Shown in pieces: positions 20,616 to 29,072 of a stretch of 64,000 bases of DNA. Made by a program: the position numbers and the translations under genes. Position 1 is the stretch's first letter. Each line of letters starts with the position of its first letter. Source of the DNA: Pseudoxanthomonas kalamensis DSM 18571 (lineage in GTDB: Bacteria > Pseudomonadota > Gammaproteobacteria > Xanthomonadales > Xanthomonadaceae); the NCBI RefSeq assembly GCF_010211745.1, contig NZ_PDWQ01000002.1, positions 1 to 64,000 on the forward strand, given 5' to 3'. The notes under the pieces were generated by a model. It made no database searches, had not been told where the DNA came from, and saw nothing but the letters and a program-made list of their open reading frames with translations.

Positions 20616-21371
20616 ATGGCAATTTCACTCACTTCAATCTCGCGCACTTCGCGCAACAGCCTCCCGCCGCGCGTGGTGATCCACGGCGATGGCGGAGTCG
20701 GAAAGTCCACGTTCGCCGCCAGTGCGTACAAGTCGATTTTCCTGCCGTTCGAGGATGGCTTGTCTGGCTTGGAGGTTGACGCCTTCCCACGACTGACCGG
20801 ATACCAGGATGCCATCGACGCCATTGCCTCGCTTGCGCAGGGCGAACACGAGTTCGGCACGGTCGTCGTGGATTCGCTGGATTGGCTGGAACCGCTGGTG
20901 TGGGCCGAGGTTGCGAAGGCGCACGGTAAGGACAGCATCGAGGCCATTCCGTATGGAAAGGGATATGTCGAGGCGCTTCCGTTGTGGGCAAAACTTCTCG
21001 ATGGGCTGAACTACCTGCGCGAGAAGCGAGGCATGGCCGTGATCCTGATCGCGCACAGCGAAATCAAGCGATTCGAAGCCCCAGATTCGGAGCCGTTTGA
21101 CCGCTATCAGATCAAGCTACACAAGGGAGCAAATGCACTGGTGCGTGAGTGGGCCGACATCATCGGATGGGCGCACCACGAAACAGCCATCAAGAAGGAA
21201 AACATGGGATTCCAGACCCGAGCCCGTGGCGTGGCAACCGGACGCCGACTACTGCGCGTGGCCGAAACTCCGGCGTGCGTCGCTAAGAACCGCTACTCCC
21301 TGCCCGGTGTGATCCCGCTTGAGTGGGGCGCACTGATGCAAGCAATGCAGCCGCAGCAGCAGGCGGCGTAA
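20616..21371 (+). CDS. Sak4-like RecA-fold ATPase (AAA_24), phage recombinase
   Basis: A 251-residue nucleotide-binding protein. Walker A is HGDGGVGKST near residues 23-32, Walker B FGTVVVDSLDWLE near 80-90, and a RecA-like LREKRGMAVILIAHSEIKRF follows. Sak4 proteins promote single-strand annealing with a phage SSB. The next gene encodes a DUF669 SSB-like protein and then a nuclease, which is the usual recombination set. Confidence 0.82.
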   Translation: MAISLTSISRTSRNSLPPRVVIHGDGGVGKSTFAASAYKSIFLPFEDGLSGLEVDAFPRLTGYQDAIDAIASLAQGEHEFGTVVVDSLDWLEPLVWAEVAKAHGKDSIEAIPYGKGYVEALPLWAKLLDGLNYLREKRGMAVILIAHSEIKRFEAPDSEPFDRYQIKLHKGANALVREWADIIGWAHHETAIKKENMGFQTRARGVATGRRLLRVAETPACVAKNRYSLPGVIPLEWGALMQAMQPQQQAA

Positions 21372-21472
21372 CGACCACGGGGCGGCACCGGCGCTGCCAA
21401 TGACGGTGCAGACGGATTCGACACCCTCGCCCCACCACTTTCAACGAAGCAACCACATAGAGGTAAACAGTA

Positions 21473-21976
21473 ATGGCTAACTTGACCGGCTTTTATGACC
21501 CGAGCGCAGAAATCCCAACCGGGGGCGGGGCATTGCCCGCTGGGTGGTATTTCGCGCAGATCATCGAATCGGAACTCCGAGACAATTACAACAAGGACGG
21601 CGAGGAATACCAATTCACCTACGAAGTCATGGATGGCGACCACAAGGGACGGAAGTTTTGGCACTCCATTGCCCGTAGCGGACCCGATACAAGCCGAATT
21701 GGAAAGGGGCAAGGCGAAATCAATGCCATCACCGCCGCTTGCGGCATCAAAGGCGCTCCCAACGACACCCAGGATTTCCACTACAAACCGCATTGGGTCC
21801 GGCTGTCGTTTGTCGCAGCCGGAACATCATCCAAGTCTGGTAACACCTACCAGAAGGACCGCAACTTTCTGAATGAGTGGAAGCCTGCCAATGATGGCAT
21901 GGCCCCGACTCAGGATTCCCCGCAGCCTGCCACTTCCGCGTCGTCCACCCCGCCGTGGGTCGCTAAGTCGGCCTGA
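21473..21976 (+). CDS. DUF669 single-strand DNA-binding-like protein
   Basis: A 167-residue OB-fold-type protein. Family features are PSAEIPTGGGALPAGWYFAQI, YQFTYEVMDGDHKGRKFWH and QGEINAITAACGI. The C-terminal tail is disordered and Pro/Ser/Thr-rich. DUF669 proteins pair with Sak4-type recombinases as SSB partners. It follows the ATPase gene after 101 bp that hold no gene. Confidence 0.78.
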   Translation: MANLTGFYDPSAEIPTGGGALPAGWYFAQIIESELRDNYNKDGEEYQFTYEVMDGDHKGRKFWHSIARSGPDTSRIGKGQGEINAITAACGIKGAPNDTQDFHYKPHWVRLSFVAAGTSSKSGNTYQKDRNFLNEWKPANDGMAPTQDSPQPATSASSTPPWVAKSA

Positions 21977-22168
21977 TCCAGCCCACGAGTTGCGCGTGTA
22001 TCTCCGAGGGCGGGCCGGCGTCCTGACGCAACAACCGGCCAACTTTCAATGGGGTGAATGCGCAGGCTGATGCGCTGTAGCGGCGCAGGAATAAGCCGCA
22101 TGGGAAACCAGAACGATTCCTGAGCCGGAGATCAGCACCGGCCACCCCACCCAACACCGAGGACACTC

Positions 22169-23254
22169 ATGGCCGCCCTACCGCCGCCACGCTCACAGAC
22201 TGTCGAGGCCATCTATACATGGTGGCAGGGAAAGATGGAGCCGCCGCGCGCCTATCTTGGGGCCAGCGCCATCGGCCGCGAGTGCGATCGGCAACTTTGG
22301 TATGGCTTCCGCTGGGCGACAGGCGGGGAACAGTTTGACGGACGGATGAAGCGGCTTTTCAATCGCGGCCACCGCGAGGAACCCGTGTTCATCGAGGAGT
22401 TGCGGGCCATCGGGTGCACGGTCAAGGACATTGATCCTAGCACCGGGGATCAGTTCCGGTTCAAGGCGGTCGGCGGGCATGTCGGGTGCGGCTTGGACTC
22501 CGTGATTCTCGGCGTTCCGGAGGCGTCAAAGACTTGGCACTTGGGGGAGTACAAGACCCACAACGCAAAGAGCTTTGCGGCGCTTGTGAAGGATGGCGTA
22601 GCAAAGTCGAAGCCCGAGCATTACGCACAGGTGCAGCTTTGCATGAAGCTGTCGGAATTGACGCGGACGCTATACCTTGCCGTCAACAAGGACACCGACG
22701 AACTGCATGCCGAGCGCATTCACTACGACTCCGACTTCGCCGATAGGGTGCTGACGAAGGCCGAGCGGATCGTGTACGCGCCCGAGCCGTTGCCCCGCCT
22801 CTCCGATGACCCAGCATTTTTCAAGTGCAAGTTTTGCCCCGCCTCCCAGGTATGTCACGCATCCGCGCTTCCGCAGGTGTCGTGCCGCACCTGCCTACAC
22901 GCGACGCCAGAGCCGGACGGTGATGGTCGATGGTCGTGCGCGAAGTTCAATTGCGACCTGAGCGTCGATATCCAGAGAGCGTCCGGAGAGCAGTGTCGGT
23001 CGCATCTATACATTCCTGCCCTACTCCACAATTGGGGCGAGGCCGTTGACGCCAGTCAGGAAGATGGCTGGGTTGAGTATCGGGCCACGGATGGCCTTGT
23101 TTTTCGCAACGGACCGTGGGGCGTGACGAGTTTCACCAGCAAGGAGTTGTTCGCTGCGTCGCCGGAGTTGTTGCGCAACGAGCAATTCATGTCTATCAGG
23201 CGAGACACGAACGCAAGGATTGTCGAAGGTTCAGAATGGAAGGATGCAGCCTAA
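22169..23254 (+). CDS. PD-(D/E)XK exonuclease, RecB/Cas4-like, with cysteine cluster
   Basis: A 361-residue nuclease. An early cysteine (GRECDRQLWYGFRW) plus CKFCPASQVC near residues 222-231 form a possible iron-sulphur cluster as in Cas4 and AddB. The active site is VGCGLDSVIL and HLGEYKTH (Asp, then Glu-x-Lys), with YAQVQLCMKL as the QxxxY-type motif. A second Cys/His group (CRTCLH, CAKFNC) follows. It probably supplies resected ends for the Sak4-like recombinase. A 192-bp gap upstream holds no clear gene. Confidence 0.8.
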   Translation: MAALPPPRSQTVEAIYTWWQGKMEPPRAYLGASAIGRECDRQLWYGFRWATGGEQFDGRMKRLFNRGHREEPVFIEELRAIGCTVKDIDPSTGDQFRFKAVGGHVGCGLDSVILGVPEASKTWHLGEYKTHNAKSFAALVKDGVAKSKPEHYAQVQLCMKLSELTRTLYLAVNKDTDELHAERIHYDSDFADRVLTKAERIVYAPEPLPRLSDDPAFFKCKFCPASQVCHASALPQVSCRTCLHATPEPDGDGRWSCAKFNCDLSVDIQRASGEQCRSHLYIPALLHNWGEAVDASQEDGWVEYRATDGLVFRNGPWGVTSFTSKELFAASPELLRNEQFMSIRRDTNARIVEGSEWKDAA

Positions 23255-23535
23255 TGGCACACCACGGATACATGGGAGTAATCGGGAAAACGCCAGTGTC
23301 CAGCATTGCGAACAAGTGCGCCGAGTTCATTTCACGGCCGCGTGCCGTGCCGATGGCGGTATGCGTTGACCCCGCGCTAAGGGTTACGGTCGGGGAATAC
23401 GACGACTCGGTGCCGTCCGATGTGATCGGCGTGTACAACAAGACCATCGGGCGAATGGAGTTGTGGCGTCAGATCGAGGCTGATTTGCGATGCGAATATG
23501 AGCTTCGGATTGGTGGGCTTGGGAGGGTGGCGTGA
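23254..23535 (+). CDS. Hypothetical protein, 93 residues
   Basis: A small protein (MAHHGYMGVIGKTPVSSIANKC at the start; DVIGVYNKTIGRMELWRQIEADL centrally). No family is recognised. ATG 23254 shares its A with the nuclease stop (TAATG), and its own stop overlaps the GIY-YIG gene. Confidence 0.55.
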   Translation: MAHHGYMGVIGKTPVSSIANKCAEFISRPRAVPMAVCVDPALRVTVGEYDDSVPSDVIGVYNKTIGRMELWRQIEADLRCEYELRIGGLGRVA

Positions 23536-24326
23536 TGGCGGCGCGTAGGCGCGGTCTGTACAACGCAATAAGCAGCTATCGGCGAGTATACGACCGATCT
23601 TACATTGAAGATTTAATTTCCAACAGGTCGGAAGCCAACAGCGCACTCTACAACGTTCCAAATTACCTTGTGTTCAGTTGGAAAGAAAGAATGGGTCAGT
23701 GTTTGCAGAGGTACTTTCGCCGGCACCACGACGGGCACTGCACGGTTGGGGCGTGGAATCGGGCAATTGACAAGTACGTGGGAGATTCAGGGATTTTCGG
23801 GCGTGGGAGCGTCATTGCAACTAGGCACATACGTGTAACAGAGGGGACTTACTTCGATGGTTATAGGGACATAACCAGGACAAGGAATCACAGCGAGGAT
23901 TACGAAGATCGCGTAACGATAAGAAATATCGTAGGGAAAAAGCATACGCACACCTACGGCCAAATCCGCGCCCGCATTGCTCGATACCAAAAGTTCCTAG
24001 AGGAACGCGCAAAACGCGACGAGCTTGCCGTCCGGCGCGAAGCAAAAAAAGTATTAAATGCTGCGCAATCCGTTAAGCGATCCCCCGCCCAACTCTACCG
24101 GCACTGGGACAAGGATGGCCGTCTGCTGTACGTCGGGATCGCGTGCAACTTCGTAAATCGTCTGGCGCAACATAGGAACGATTCGGCGTGGTTCCCGCTG
24201 ATTGCAAACGTCACGATCCAGCACTTTGATTCAAGAGAGGAGGCCGCCGCCGCCGAGGTTCACGCGATCCGCACCGAACTCCCGATCTTCAACAGGGCGC
24301 ATAGCGTCATTGATCTGGCAGCCTAA
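23532..24326 (+). CDS. GIY-YIG domain protein with novel N-terminal region
   Basis: A 264-residue protein. The last 75 residues form a GIY-YIG-type nuclease domain: LYRHWDKDGRLLYVGIACNFVNRLAQH (second motif LYVGIA, then Arg in helix) and the downstream catalytic-type Glu in AAAAEVHAIRTELPIFN. Residues 1-150 are Arg/Tyr-rich and unrecognised (SSYRRVYDRSYIEDLISNRS). Base composition is visibly more A/T-rich in the first half than in neighbours, suggesting acquisition. It could be a DNA-processing enzyme or homing-type nuclease. Confidence 0.65.
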   Translation: MMAARRRGLYNAISSYRRVYDRSYIEDLISNRSEANSALYNVPNYLVFSWKERMGQCLQRYFRRHHDGHCTVGAWNRAIDKYVGDSGIFGRGSVIATRHIRVTEGTYFDGYRDITRTRNHSEDYEDRVTIRNIVGKKHTHTYGQIRARIARYQKFLEERAKRDELAVRREAKKVLNAAQSVKRSPAQLYRHWDKDGRLLYVGIACNFVNRLAQHRNDSAWFPLIANVTIQHFDSREEAAAAEVHAIRTELPIFNRAHSVIDLAA

Positions 24327-26002
24327 TGCAACTCCGCCCCTACCAGTCTGCCGCCCTCTCCACCTGCTGGGACTACCTGCGCAACCGCACCGGCAACCCC
24401 GCCATCGTCTTACCGACTGGCGCGGGGAAGAGTCCACTCATGGCGGCCATTGCACGCGATGCCTACCAGAATTGGGGTGGGCGTGTCGGGGTGATCGCGC
24501 ACACCCAGGAATTGGTCGGCCAGAATTTTGACAAATTTCGCAAAGTCGCCCCCGACCTACCTGCCGGAATTTACTCGGCCAGCCTGAACCGCCGCGACCG
24601 ATTCGACCCGATCATGTTCATGCAAATTCAGAGCGTTGCGCACCGGGCAGACGCACTCGGAAAATTCGACCTGTTGCTGATTGACGAGGGGCACCGCATT
24701 CCACTCAAGGGCGAGGGGCGCTATCGCAGATTCATCGAGGGCTGCCGGCGGTGGTCGCCCAATCTTCGCGTCGTGATCCTGACGGCGACCCCGTACCGGT
24801 TGCAGGGTCAAGCCGTCCCGATATGTGGTCCCGACTACATCGCGACCGAAATCGCCTATGAAGCCCGTATCCCCGACCTAATCGCCGATGGCTACCTGTC
24901 TCCACTTATCAGCATTGCGGGCGACAACCCCGACCTTAGTGCCGTCCACCTGAAAGGAGGTGAGTACATCGAGGACGAATTGGCCGACGCCATGATCCGG
25001 CTCGTGGAGCGTACGGCGGACGACCTTGTGCGGCGCGCAGCCGAACGCCGCGCCATCATCGTGTTTTGCGTCAACGTCGCCCATGCCGAGGCTGTACGCG
25101 ATGCGCTGACCCGGCGCGGCGTTGCCACCGGACTCGTCCACGGCGGAACGCCGAAGGGTGAGCGCACCGCACTGCTTGACCAGTTTCAGGACGGCCAATT
25201 GCGTGCGATGGTCAACGTCAATGTGCTGTCTGAGGGATTCGACGCGCCGCATATTGATTGCGTTGTCATGTTGCGCCCTACAAAGTCACCAGGCATGTAC
25301 TACCAGCAAGTCGGGCGGGGATTCCGTATGGCCCCCGGCAAGGCGAATTGCCTGGTGCTGGACTACGCCGGGAACGTGCTGGAGCACGGGCCAGTAGATC
25401 AAATCCGCGTCCGCACGCCACGGCCAGGGAAGGCCGCCGAGGTTCAGGCCGGTAAGGCCAAGCAGTGTCCCGGATGCGAAACTCTGCTGCCATTCGGGAC
25501 ACGAACCTGCCCGGAATGCGGCCACCAGTTCACGCACAGCGCCCCCGACCATTTAGACCGGCCGGTCAATGCGCCCGTGCTATCCAGCGAGCGTGAGCGG
25601 GTTGTGGTATCGCTGCCCGTGTCGTCGGTGAAGTACGAGCGGCACGTTGGCAAGGGCGGGAAGCTGGACAGCATGCGCGCGACCTACCAGTGCGGGCTTC
25701 GCCGGGTGCATGAATGGATCTGCGTCGAGCATGGAGGATTCGCCGGCCGCAAGGCACTGGAATGGTGGATTCGACGCGACCCGGCCGGCGTGCCGCCGCG
25801 TACTGTCGAGGAAGCTCTTGGGCGGGCCTACGGCCTCCCTACTCCCGCCAGGATCACAGTTGACGAGACTGACAAGTATCCGCAGGTGCTTGGGTGCGAA
25901 TGGGATGCCGAGGCCGTCGCGGAACAGCAGGCGACTACGCTGGAAGCCCGCAAGACGCCGGCTTGGCTGGCCGAGGCGATGAGCGGTCTTTCCTCTGCTT
26001 GA
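24326..26002 (+). CDS. SF2 DEAD/DEAH-box helicase
   Basis: A 558-residue superfamily 2 helicase. It has the Q-like start MQLRPYQSAAL, motif I VLPTGAGKS, Ia IAHTQELV, II LIDEGHR, III LTATPYR, IV FCVNVAHA, V NVLSEGFDAPHIDCVVMLRP and VI QQVGRGFR. A zinc ribbon of two Cys pairs follows (CPGCETLL, CPECGHQF), then a C-terminal domain. Relatives are phage replication or restriction-type helicases. The start overlaps the GIY-YIG stop; the end overlaps early promoter copy B. Confidence 0.88.
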   Translation: MQLRPYQSAALSTCWDYLRNRTGNPAIVLPTGAGKSPLMAAIARDAYQNWGGRVGVIAHTQELVGQNFDKFRKVAPDLPAGIYSASLNRRDRFDPIMFMQIQSVAHRADALGKFDLLLIDEGHRIPLKGEGRYRRFIEGCRRWSPNLRVVILTATPYRLQGQAVPICGPDYIATEIAYEARIPDLIADGYLSPLISIAGDNPDLSAVHLKGGEYIEDELADAMIRLVERTADDLVRRAAERRAIIVFCVNVAHAEAVRDALTRRGVATGLVHGGTPKGERTALLDQFQDGQLRAMVNVNVLSEGFDAPHIDCVVMLRPTKSPGMYYQQVGRGFRMAPGKANCLVLDYAGNVLEHGPVDQIRVRTPRPGKAAEVQAGKAKQCPGCETLLPFGTRTCPECGHQFTHSAPDHLDRPVNAPVLSSERERVVVSLPVSSVKYERHVGKGGKLDSMRATYQCGLRRVHEWICVEHGGFAGRKALEWWIRRDPAGVPPRTVEEALGRAYGLPTPARITVDETDKYPQVLGCEWDAEAVAEQQATTLEARKTPAWLAEAMSGLSSA

Positions 26003-26027
26003 CAAGTCTATCTTTTGGATAGACACT
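25999..26027 (+). promoter_or_regulatory. Rightward early promoter with embedded repressor operator (copy B)
   Basis: TTGACA at 25999-26004, GACACT at 26022-26027 and the operator GTCTATC-TTTTG-GATAGAC at 26006-26024 repeat copy A exactly. It overlaps the helicase stop codon and should start the accessory/integration operon. Confidence 0.7.
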
Positions 26028-26054
26028 TACTCCCAACACAACGGAGACCAGCCC

Positions 26055-26447
26055 ATGACCACCGAACACGAAATCCCCGACGCCCTGCCCCGCATTGATC
26101 CGCCGGTTGGGCCTAGTGGCGACAACAAGCCCGTGAACGCGCTGGAGTTGCTGGACAACGCCGCTGAGCAAGTGCGATGCGGGGCCGTCTGCGCCAGCGA
26201 TGCCGAGAAACGGCGTGTCGATGAGGGTATTCGCAAAGCTCGCGACGCCATGAAAGAGCTGATCGAGGCGGCTGGCAAGGCGCAGGACACCAACCGCGAA
26301 GATTATGTGTTGGGCCGCCCCGACGTGTCTGGATTGCCCGAGGCCGAGCGCGCCGTATTCCTGCGCGGCTGGGATGCCGCCTCAGAAGCCGTCTTTCGCA
26401 CCGGCCTCCGCGCCGCCCTCCGCCGCGCGCGAGGGGGTGCGGCATGA
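26055..26447 (+). CDS. Hypothetical acidic protein, 130 residues
   Basis: First gene after promoter copy B. It has a flexible Pro-rich N-terminus and helical remainder (NALELLDNAAEQVRCGAVCASDAEKRRVDEGIRKARDAMKELIEAAG, shortened here by eye to its main helices). The C-terminus is Arg-rich (LRAALRRARGG). No family is recognised. The stop overlaps the next gene by 4 bp. Confidence 0.6.
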   Translation: MTTEHEIPDALPRIDPPVGPSGDNKPVNALELLDNAAEQVRCGAVCASDAEKRRVDEGIRKARDAMKELIEAAGKAQDTNREDYVLGRPDVSGLPEAERAVFLRGWDAASEAVFRTGLRAALRRARGGAA

Positions 26448-26761
26448 GCGCCCAACCGAACGACTACCGCACGAAAGGTCCCGGCGATCTTCCGGGCGAC
26501 CCAAATCATCCGAACAGCCCGGATTACGTGGAGCCGGAATACGGGTATGAGGAGGCGGACGACGATATCGCGGCTGGCCTTGAGGAAGCGGGAGAAGTTT
26601 CCGAGCTTGTGATGGATGTCCGCAACGCGGCGGCTCTGCTTAACTGGATTGCTAACAACGTCGAGTTGCCCGTGTGGGCGCTTCCGGACTTCCGCGCGAT
26701 TGACCGGCAAGCAAGCTCAATCTCTAAACGCGCCGATGAACTTATCGAGAAGTACGCATGA
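26444..26761 (+). CDS. Hypothetical protein, 105 residues
   Basis: The acidic N-terminus is rich in Pro/Asp/Glu (GDPNHPNSPDYVEPEYGYEE). A helical C-terminal half follows (DVRNAAALLNWIANNVELP, IDRQASSISKRADELIEK). No family is recognised. It lies within the rightward accessory operon. Confidence 0.55.
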   Translation: MSAQPNDYRTKGPGDLPGDPNHPNSPDYVEPEYGYEEADDDIAAGLEEAGEVSELVMDVRNAAALLNWIANNVELPVWALPDFRAIDRQASSISKRADELIEKYA

Positions 26762-26776
26762 GCGGAGGAACGAAGA

Positions 26777-26989
26777 ATGATTGACGTGTATATACGCTCG
26801 ATCAACAGCGCAGACTCATTCCGACTAGCGACCCTAAAAAACGCAGCAGAAGTAGACGATCTGCTAATTAACGTCAGGACGCACGGAGTCTACTGCGACG
26901 GCGGCGTTACCATGAAAGTGATTATGCAATACGTGATCGACGAGGAAAACGAAGATGCCTTCGTTGAGTTCATCGCAGGAGAAATGTAA
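26777..26989 (+). CDS. Hypothetical protein, 70 residues
   Basis: A small alpha/beta protein (MIDVYIRSINSADSFRLATL; VTMKVIMQYVIDEENEDAFVEF). No family is recognised. GGAGG lies about ten bases upstream. It overlaps the next ATG by one base. Confidence 0.55.
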   Translation: MIDVYIRSINSADSFRLATLKNAAEVDDLLINVRTHGVYCDGGVTMKVIMQYVIDEENEDAFVEFIAGEM

Positions 26990-27900
26990 TGACCACCATC
27001 CCCGAAGCGGCGGACATTCTTCGAGCGCACAACGAATGGCGGCGTGGTGGAGACGGCCCGCAGACAGACCCGATGCAGCTGGGGATTGCTATTGATGTCG
27101 CGATTGAGGCTCTTTCTGCACCCCTACCTGCCGGCGGGGAGGCGGTGGAGTATATGCCGTTCGGTTACGTTTATCGTGTCACATCTGACACTAGCTCAGA
27201 GCGCGCGTGGAATCTAAACGAAACGGTGTTTTGTTTTGGGGCTGCGCCCGCTAATGGAGTGAAGGGGTCAATCCAGTACCTTAATCTCTACGCCGCCCCT
27301 CAGTCCGCGCCAGAGCCGGACGAAATGTCGCCGGACTTCACTGACACGGCGCGCGCAGCTATTGCGTGGGTTCTCTACCACCACCAAGGCGGAAGCAGCC
27401 CGATAGGACAGCCACTCCGCTTCGCCCTTGGGATGGGCGCGCATGAACAACTCCCTGACTGGCGCATCGCCGAAGCAAAGCGATACGCGGCGTGGGCTGG
27501 CTCCGCCACCGAAAGGTTCCATGCCGCCCCGCAGCCCGCGCCGGCACCGGAGCCTGCTTACGACCGGGAGCTGAGCGCGAGCATGCTGGAAAATCCGCAC
27601 GGTTTCGCGGTTGAGTCGATGCGCGAACAAGCCCGCCTGCTACGTGAAGCCGACAACGCCACCGCACAGGCGCGGACTGTGGTGATGGGTGAGCAGGGCG
27701 GGCCGGATGACGCGATGCTCAATGCGGAGCGGTACGGCTGGCTTCGCGAACACTTCCGTTTTGCGAATGACAGCCTGCATGAGTTGTGGTTTGACGGGTC
27801 TCTTGAACCTAACTGCGGCGGGGTGCCAGCTGATCTTGACCAAGAAATCGACAGGGCCATGCTCGCCGCCGCGCCAGAGCTGGGAGAGTCCAATGCGTGA
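26989..27900 (+). CDS. Mosaic Ea22-like phage protein with APEP linkers
   Basis: A 303-residue protein built of segments joined by Ala/Pro linkers (YAAPQSAPEP near residue 105, HAAPQPAPAPEP near 183). The middle module (YHHQGGSSPIGQPLRFALGMGAH) and the last module (LNAERYGWLREHFRFANDSLHELWFDG) recur singly in other phage early proteins, in the manner of Ea22/Ead-type mosaics. Function is unknown. It overlaps the next gene by 8 bp. Confidence 0.55.
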   Translation: MTTIPEAADILRAHNEWRRGGDGPQTDPMQLGIAIDVAIEALSAPLPAGGEAVEYMPFGYVYRVTSDTSSERAWNLNETVFCFGAAPANGVKGSIQYLNLYAAPQSAPEPDEMSPDFTDTARAAIAWVLYHHQGGSSPIGQPLRFALGMGAHEQLPDWRIAEAKRYAAWAGSATERFHAAPQPAPAPEPAYDRELSASMLENPHGFAVESMREQARLLREADNATAQARTVVMGEQGGPDDAMLNAERYGWLREHFRFANDSLHELWFDGSLEPNCGGVPADLDQEIDRAMLAAAPELGESNA

Positions 27901-28195
27901 CATCAATGGAATGCCCCTCGTGCCCGGATATAACTCAGACAGGATCGATATCACAGCCGGGATGCAGGAGTTGCGTCGGTGCGGATACGAGGCTAACGCA
28001 GAGCGCGACATGGTAATCGAGTATGCGCTGGCACGATGGAAGCGCGGCGAGGAAGAACAAGCGCAACGCGGAGCGATAGACAAGAGCTTCCACGGGATCA
28101 CGCTTACAGCGTGGCTCCGCGTTATTTCCGCCGCGATGGTGGCAGGTGAGACCAACGCCGCGCCAGAGCCGCGCGGTGTGGATGGAATGAAGTGA
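27893..28195 (+). CDS. Hypothetical protein with C-terminal APEP tail
   Basis: A 100-residue, mainly helical protein (MRDINGMPLVPGYNSDRIDI; AERDMVIEYALARWKRGEEEQ). It ends with the linker-like NAAPEPRGVDGMK found also in neighbouring proteins. No family is recognised. It sits between two overlapping genes. Confidence 0.55.
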   Translation: MRDINGMPLVPGYNSDRIDITAGMQELRRCGYEANAERDMVIEYALARWKRGEEEQAQRGAIDKSFHGITLTAWLRVISAAMVAGETNAAPEPRGVDGMK

Positions 28196-28740
28196 CAGAA
28201 GCGACAGACAAGAGAGTGCTGGACCCGTGCTGCGGTACCCGCATGATGTGGTTCCACCGCGCGCACCCGGACGTAGTGTTCGGCGACAAGCGCAGCGAGA
28301 CGATAACTGTCACCGACCGTTCGCATGGAAACGCCAGTGGCCAGCGCGTGCTGCGCGTAGAACCGGACGTGCCGCTGGACTTCCGGGCGCTGCCCTATGC
28401 CGATAGTACGTTCAACCTCGTTGCATTTGATCCACCGCACTTAGTTCGCGCGGGTCCGAAAAGCTGGCTGGCGGCGAAGTACGGAAAGCTAGGAGAGGAC
28501 TGGCGCGATGACCTGCGCCGTGGCTTCGCCGAATGCTTCCGCGTGTTGGCCACCGACGGTGTGCTGGTTTTCAAGTGGAATGAAACCCAAGTCAAGGTGA
28601 CCGAAGTGCTGGCGCTGACTCCAGTCGCGCCACTGTTCGGTCACCCAACAGGCCGCAAAGGTCTGACCCACTGGTTAGTTTTTATGCGCCCCCAATCCCT
28701 AAACCAATCCGCGACTAGCACCACCGAGACAGACCGATGA
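28192..28740 (+). CDS. SAM-dependent methyltransferase-like protein
   Basis: A 182-residue Rossmann methyltransferase-like protein. Motif I-like VLDPCCGTRMMWF is at residues 9-21 and the motif IV-like LVAFDPPHL near 82-90. LATDGVLVFKWNE resembles the post-IV strand. The D-P-P-H motif is typical of amino-methyltransferases acting on DNA or small substrates. The start is GTG at 28192, overlapping the previous stop. No target-recognition domain is seen, so specificity is unknown. Confidence 0.65.
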   Translation: MTEATDKRVLDPCCGTRMMWFHRAHPDVVFGDKRSETITVTDRSHGNASGQRVLRVEPDVPLDFRALPYADSTFNLVAFDPPHLVRAGPKSWLAAKYGKLGEDWRDDLRRGFAECFRVLATDGVLVFKWNETQVKVTEVLALTPVAPLFGHPTGRKGLTHWLVFMRPQSLNQSATSTTETDR

Positions 28741-29072
28741 GCGAACAAATGGAATACCGAGTGACGCTGACCAAATCCGTGACGGTCATGGCCGATGACG
28801 CACTTTCCGCGATCCGAGCCGCCGAAAAGGTTGTTCGCGGCGCGAAGGCGGTGAGCGTGTACTGCGACGAATCCGGCGAGCAGCGGTATGTGATCGAGCG
28901 TTGTGAGGGATGCGACAAGCCAAGGCTCGATGGCGACAACAGCGGCGCACATTGGGAAGACGGCGTGTGGACATGCGGCGATTGCACGGCGCTGGAACCC
29001 GGCGAACGAGTAGCAGGCCGACCATCGCTCAGGGTTGTCGGAAATGCAGCGCCAGAGCCGGGGGTGGGGTGA
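28737..29072 (+). CDS. Hypothetical protein with CxxC pairs
   Basis: A 111-residue protein. A beta/helix N-terminus (MEYRVTLTKSVTVMADDALSAIRAAEKVV) precedes a zinc-ribbon-like pair (CEGCDKPR, CGDC). The C-terminus ends in the shared linker NAAPEPGVG. No family is recognised. It overlaps the methyltransferase-like gene and the following methylase gene. Confidence 0.55.
   Translation: MSEQMEYRVTLTKSVTVMADDALSAIRAAEKVVRGAKAVSVYCDESGEQRYVIERCEGCDKPRLDGDNSGAHWEDGVWTCGDCTALEPGERVAGRPSLRVVGNAAPEPGVG

Noticed and set aside
21873-22070. Small frame in the gap between the DUF669 gene and the nuclease
   Set aside because: It overlaps the end of the DUF669 gene out of frame, has no ribosome site and no protein-like features.
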